DNA of 25,373 nucleotides from contig JAEYUX010000135.1 in the NCBI GenBank assembly GCA_023432235.1, forward strand, positions 1 to 25,373, given 5' to 3'. Of this stretch, positions 22,383 through 25,373 are shown piece by piece (position 1 is the stretch's first letter; each line of letters starts with the position of its first letter). A program made the translations under genes and the position numbers. This DNA is from Actinomycetes bacterium. GTDB lineage: Bacteria > Actinomycetota > Actinomycetes > Actinomycetales > Demequinaceae. The notes under the pieces were generated by a model. That model was not told the DNA's origin and ran no database searches. It worked only from the letters and a program-made list of their open reading frames with translations.

Positions 22383-22615
22383 TGACCGCCGCCCGCAATG
22401 TAGGCCACCGCTCCCACGGTCGCGAGTAGCACGAGTCCAAAGGCACCGACGGCCACGAGCTTGCGGCGCCGCGGCACATGACCCGATTCGTCTCGCCCAT
22501 CCTTGCCTGCAATTGCCCTGACTCCGATCGCAAACACGAACGGCAGGCCAGCACCCACGATCACGCCAATGATCACCACTTGGACAAGCGAGTCCCACTC
22601 GACGAAATCTGACAC
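22379..22615 (-). CDS. Small two-helix membrane protein beside PiT transporter
   Basis: Predicted 78-aa membrane protein with helices at about residues 10-34 and 52-73, joined by a basic loop containing GKDGRDESGHVPRRRK. I know no function; small proteins of this form occur next to PiT phosphate transporters in actinobacteria, so an accessory role is possible. The GTG at 22615 (MSDFVEWDSL) lies 4 bp after the pit stop, with AAAGG in the end of pit as a ribosome site. An in-frame ATG at 22738 would overlap pit by more than 100 bp and is rejected. It shares the palindromic CTAG with the convergent gene, both strands reading TAG as stop. Confidence 0.72.
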   Translation of the reverse strand: MSDFVEWDSLVQVVIIGVIVGAGLPFVFAIGVRAIAGKDGRDESGHVPRRRKLVAVGAFGLVLLATVGAVAYIAGGGH

Positions 22616-22619
22616 CGTG

Positions 22620-23828
22620 CTACGCCTTTGAAGAAGCCTGGTCGGAACCCACGGGTGCGGGAGCCAGCAAGCTAGGGTCATGGTCAACGAGAGACTCGGC
22701 AATAACGCCTTGCGGGTCGTCTTCGGTCCAGGCGTCATTGACGTTCGCAGAGTTCACGGGGCGTACACGAGACCACGCAACAATCGCGCCCGAGACCACA
22801 ACGAGTAGCGCGACCACTGCATACGAACTCGTCGCCGTGTCGAGCCAATAGCAGGCGGCACCAACGATGCCGGCTGCAGGCACGGTGATCAGCCATGCAA
22901 TCGCCATGCGGCCCGCGACCTTCCACCGCACGGAACTGCCCTTCGCACCGACACCCGAGCCCATAATCGAGCCAGTTGCCACGTGCGTCGTCGACAGCGA
23001 GTAGCCAAAGTGGCTCGACAGCAGGATGACGGCGGCCGACGACGTCTCGGCCGCCATGCCTTGGCGCGACTCGAGTTCCACAAGACCCTTGCCGAGCGTG
23101 CGGATCACACGCCAACCACCTGTGTAGGTGCCGAGCGCCATTGCCACCGCACACGAGATGATGACCCACCACGGCACGTTTGAGTCGGCAGGTACCGCAT
23201 CTGCGGCGATGAGTGCGAGCAGAATGATGCCCATCGACTTCTGTGCATCGTTCGTGCCGTGCGCGAGCGAGACAAGAGACGCCGAGCCAATTTGGCCCCA
23301 ACGGAACATCCGGTCGTTGTCCTCTTGGGGAACGTTTCGGGTGACACGCATGACAAGTCGAGTCGCGATTGACGCCACCAGGATGGCAACAACGGGTGCG
23401 AGTAGCGCGGGAATGAGCACCTTTGCCGTGAGTCCGCCCCACAGCACACCGCCACCGCCTACTGCTGCGAGCACGGCGCCGACAACGCCGCCGACAAGCG
23501 CATGAGAAGAACTCGACGGTATTCCAAAGAGCCACGTGATGAGGTTCCACACAATGCCGCCAACGAGCCCGCCAAGGACCACGTCAAGAGTGACGACGCC
23601 GGAGTCAACAATCCCCTTAGCGATCGTTGCTGCAACAGCGAGCGATAAGAAAGCGCCGACGAGGTTGAGGCTTGCAGACAAGAGGACGGCACGGCGAGGG
23701 CTCAGCGCGCGCGTGGCAATCGACGTCGCCATCGCGTTTCCTGTGTCGTGAAACCCGTTAGTGAAGTCGAAAACGAGTGCGGTCGCGACCACGATCACCA
23801 GCAGCACAGGCTCTGTCACGGTCTCCAT
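22620..23828 (-). CDS. pit: Inorganic phosphate transporter, PiT family
   Basis: Low-affinity phosphate (metal-phosphate/proton) symporter of 402 aa with about ten membrane segments. Both halves of the inverted-repeat signature are present: DFTNGFHDTGNAMAT at 21-35 and AHGTNDAQKSMG at 189-200. SSSSHALVGG (105-114) and LSTTHVATGSIMGSGVG in the second half are the usual partner motifs. The ATG at 23828 has a modest GGAAAAG site. The chain ends in a short cytosolic tail. No PHO-box-like direct repeat is obvious upstream; a 13-bp palindrome lies at 23874-23886. It is followed at 4 bp by a two-helix membrane protein, so the two form an operon. Confidence 0.95.
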   Translation of the reverse strand: METVTEPVLLVIVVATALVFDFTNGFHDTGNAMATSIATRALSPRRAVLLSASLNLVGAFLSLAVAATIAKGIVDSGVVTLDVVLGGLVGGIVWNLITWLFGIPSSSSHALVGGVVGAVLAAVGGGGVLWGGLTAKVLIPALLAPVVAILVASIATRLVMRVTRNVPQEDNDRMFRWGQIGSASLVSLAHGTNDAQKSMGIILLALIAADAVPADSNVPWWVIISCAVAMALGTYTGGWRVIRTLGKGLVELESRQGMAAETSSAAVILLSSHFGYSLSTTHVATGSIMGSGVGAKGSSVRWKVAGRMAIAWLITVPAAGIVGAACYWLDTATSSYAVVALLVVVSGAIVAWSRVRPVNSANVNDAWTEDDPQGVIAESLVDHDPSLLAPAPVGSDQASSKA

Positions 23829-23873
23829 TGTTACGCACTTTTCCGGTCGTCAGTACAGGCCTGCAGACCTAGG

Positions 23874-23886
23874 TGGGACGGTCCCA
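23874..23886. repeat. 13-bp perfect palindrome upstream of pit
   Basis: TGGGACGGTCCCA is perfectly symmetrical around its central base and lies 46 bp upstream of the pit start, 19 bp after the tdk stop. It has no loop, so it is not an intrinsic terminator; an operator is more likely. The GGGAC/GTCCC half-sites are too close for a DosR box. Confidence 0.4.
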
Positions 23887-23904
23887 TTTGTGCTGTCCCG
23901 ATTG

Positions 23905-24504
23905 TCACGTCTGTGCCGTTACCGGGAACGGACCGACCTTGCGCAGATAGCAGCGACCACACAGAGATTCGTATCTGGCATGCTGACCATCGATCGCCAC
24001 CTGATCACCATGGCGCACGAACTCCCCGTTGACAATCCGAGCGTTGAAAATCGCCTTGGAGCCGCATCGGCAAATCGTCTTCAGTTCCTCAATCGAGTGC
24101 GCAATCTCCATGAGGCGCATTGACCCGGGAAAGGAGCGCGTCATGAAGTCGGCGCGCAAGCCGTAACAGAGGACGGGGATGCCGTCTTCGACAGCAACAG
24201 CGAAGGCCTCGTCAACCTGCGCAGGGGTAAGGAACTGCGCCTCATCGACGAATACGGCGTCAATCTCGCCCAGCGGCCGGTGCTCGATGAGCGCCTCACG
24301 GAATGATTTATCGTGGCCCAGCAGGATGTCGACAGGGCGCTCGATACCGATGCGCGACTGGACTGCCCCGCCTGCCTTCGTGTCGATGCCCGGCTTCACG
24401 ATGACTGGATGCTGATCGCGCTCTTCGTAGTTGTACGCCGCCGTGAGCAACAACGCCGATTTCGATGAGTTCATCGCTCCGTAGCGGAAGTACAGCTTGG
24501 CCAT
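23905..24504 (-). CDS. tdk: Thymidine kinase (type II)
   Basis: Salvage enzyme of 199 aa phosphorylating thymidine with ATP. The P-loop is GAMNSSKS (9-16), the Mg/catalytic segment is DAVFVDEAQFL (82-92) and the lasso/Zn domain has CRCG (145-148) and CGRC (182-185). YGLRADF (114-120) and the substrate loop with RYE (177-179) match the E. coli type. ATG at 24504 has an AAGGAC site. It lies between an ABC1 kinase and pit on the same strand, with 76-129 bp gaps and therefore probably its own promoter; a TAAGGT hexamer at 24552-24547 is a weak -10 candidate. Confidence 0.96.
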   Translation of the reverse strand: MAKLYFRYGAMNSSKSALLLTAAYNYEERDQHPVIVKPGIDTKAGGAVQSRIGIERPVDILLGHDKSFREALIEHRPLGEIDAVFVDEAQFLTPAQVDEAFAVAVEDGIPVLCYGLRADFMTRSFPGSMRLMEIAHSIEELKTICRCGSKAIFNARIVNGEFVRHGDQVAIDGQHARYESLCGRCYLRKVGPFPVTAQT

Positions 24505-24633
24505 GACACGTCCTTGCAGGGGTGCGGTGCGCGGGTTTCTTGACGCACCTTACAGGCACGCGCAGCACTCACGTCGCGCTTTGTGGGCACTTGTCGCCAC
24601 GATTGCGTGGACACGGCCGACGTTCCACGTGCG
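24505..24633. other. Intergenic region between ABC1-kinase gene and tdk
   Basis: 129 bp. On the minus strand a small hairpin CCACG-CAAT-CGTGG occurs after the kinase gene, without a T-run, and TAAGGT (24552-24547) is a possible -10 for tdk. No coding frame with a ribosome site seen. Confidence 0.3.
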
Positions 24634-25373
24634 TCAGCGCCGACGCCCCGCAAACAGCGCGTGGAGGAGCGGCACGGCAGATGCAATCATCGTCGCAGTC
24701 CCCCACCCTCCGACGTCGAGGCGAAGGACGGCTCCACCAATGAACAGGGCGGCAAAGAGGACCGCAGATGTCGTCCTCCGTGCGGCGCGTTCTTGGCGCA
24801 GCAATACACGCTCAACGCCCGGTGCTTCGACACGGACACCACTGTTCTCCGCCTGCGTGAGCAGAGCGTCGATGCGTGCGGGAAGCCCAACACTGATGCG
24901 TACGGCGTCGCGCACCGAACTGACGGCCTCCCCCACCAATCCGCCTGTCTCGTCCCGTAGCAAACCTTGGGCGTAAGGCTCAACCGAGTCCCACAGGTTG
25001 TATGCCGGGTCGAGTCCGCTGCATACGCCTGATGTGAGAGATGTCGTCCGCATCACGAGCAGGTAGTTCGCAGGCAATTGAAAAGGCAGGCTCAACATGA
25101 TGTCGCTGAATTCCGCCGCGAATTCGCGGAACTCTCGCGGATCGACGTTGCGTAGCTCGGCGAAACCCATCCCGCCAAAGCGAGCGAACGCATGACTAAT
25201 GACGCGCTCAAGCTCGCGTGAATCGGCACTGGGGAGCAAGACCCCTGCCTCGCTCATCGCCGCCACCATCGATCGGCCGTCCCGCAACGCGGCCGCGATG
25301 ACAAGTTTGCGGAGCGCGGACTTCAGAGCGGGTGTGACCCCTCCCATCATGCCGAAGTCGACAACCGTCAGCG
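24634..25373 (-). CDS. ABC1/UbiB-family atypical kinase, 5' truncated by the window edge
   Basis: C-terminal part of an ABC1 (AarF/UbiB, ADCK-like) protein kinase-like protein. The frame is open to the window end and reads LTVVDFGMMGGV just before the first in-window ATG (25350), the DFG-type metal motif of this family, so that ATG is not the start. The lost N-terminal part would hold the KxGQ and ATP-binding motifs. Helical C-terminal domain follows (ELERVISHAFARFGGMGF, LPANYLLVMRTTSLTSGVCS), ending in two membrane helices at about residues 190-235 of the in-window frame and an Arg-rich tail. In other bacteria relatives support quinone synthesis; here, with no quinone gene in view, the role is unknown. 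Confidence 0.88.
   Translation of the reverse strand, partial: LTVVDFGMMGGVTPALKSALRKLVIAAALRDGRSMVAAMSEAGVLLPSADSRELERVISHAFARFGGMGFAELRNVDPREFREFAAEFSDIMLSLPFQLPANYLLVMRTTSLTSGVCSGLDPAYNLWDSVEPYAQGLLRDETGGLVGEAVSSVRDAVRISVGLPARIDALLTQAENSGVRVEAPGVERVLLRQERAARRTTSAVLFAALFIGGAVLRLDVGGWGTATMIASAVPLLHALFAGRRR

Noticed and set aside
23874..23886. The TGGGACGGTCCCA palindrome as a tdk terminator or DosR box
   Set aside because: No loop and no T-run for a terminator, and the half-sites are spaced by one base rather than four.
23829..23904. A PHO box for pit
   Set aside because: No GTTCACC-type direct repeats found in the upstream region.
1..25373. Mobile element, defence island, CRISPR or phage region
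   Set aside because: No transposase, integrase, direct-repeat array, tRNA-flanked insertion or composition shift seen; all genes fit a core actinobacterial chromosome.

Overview
The window looks like a chromosomal segment of a high-GC actinobacterium, possibly a member of the Micrococcales; the family cannot be fixed from sequence alone. The markers are actinobacterial: a HelY-type helicase followed by lnt and ppm1, the RNA polymerase-binding protein RbpA, and a GarA (OdhI) / FtsR / Rv1830-type MerR block. I see no insertion sequence, integrase, phage gene, CRISPR array, rRNA or tRNA. Genes are tightly packed core or household genes, and only one gene-free stretch exceeds 300 bases (21149-21545).

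Layout. 1-4535 (+): end of helY, then lnt and ppm1, the two lipoprotein/polyprenol-mannose enzymes, coupled by a GTGA overlap. 4562-13316 (-): rbpA, a flavodoxin-domain protein, pyruvate carboxylase, an Rv1830-like MerR regulator, ftsR, garA, a CDP-alcohol phosphatidyltransferase, a 49-aa protein and a short RNB-domain ribonuclease. 13389-13892 (+): a MarR regulator divergent from the ribonuclease. 13879-16551 (-): an EI24/CysZ-like membrane protein, OsmC and a UMF1-type MFS transporter. 16623-18301 (+): an alpha/beta hydrolase and a glycerophosphodiester phosphodiesterase, coupled by an ATGA overlap. 18276-21148 (-): nrdG and nrdD, the anaerobic class III ribonucleotide reductase. 21546-22382 (+): a protein of unknown function with variant leucine-rich repeats and an N-terminal Cys cluster. 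22379-25373 (-): a two-helix membrane protein, a PiT phosphate transporter, thymidine kinase and the C-terminal half of an ABC1/UbiB kinase cut by the window edge.

Regulation is the richest part. Exact GGAAC-N18-GTT elements, the pattern of thiol/oxidative-stress ECF sigma factors (SigR/SigH/SigE type), precede both rbpA and osmC. Six genes (lnt, pgsA-like, rnb-like, marR, the EI24-like gene and the hydrolase) have a TANNNT hexamer exactly 6 nt before the start codon and little or no Shine-Dalgarno, which predicts leaderless mRNAs; a seventh, imperfect case is the MFS gene. Two NrdR-box-like sites in helical phase lie upstream of nrdD. DosR/DevR-like 14-mers occur upstream of nrdD, the flavodoxin gene and rbpA. 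A strong intrinsic terminator for rbpA is embedded in the last codons of the convergent ppm1. Three convergent gene pairs overlap at their 3' ends.

I found no clear new defence or mobile system. The least explained items are the repeat protein divergent from nrdDG, the coupled hydrolase/phosphodiesterase pair and the shared stress-promoter logic. All motif calls were made by eye.
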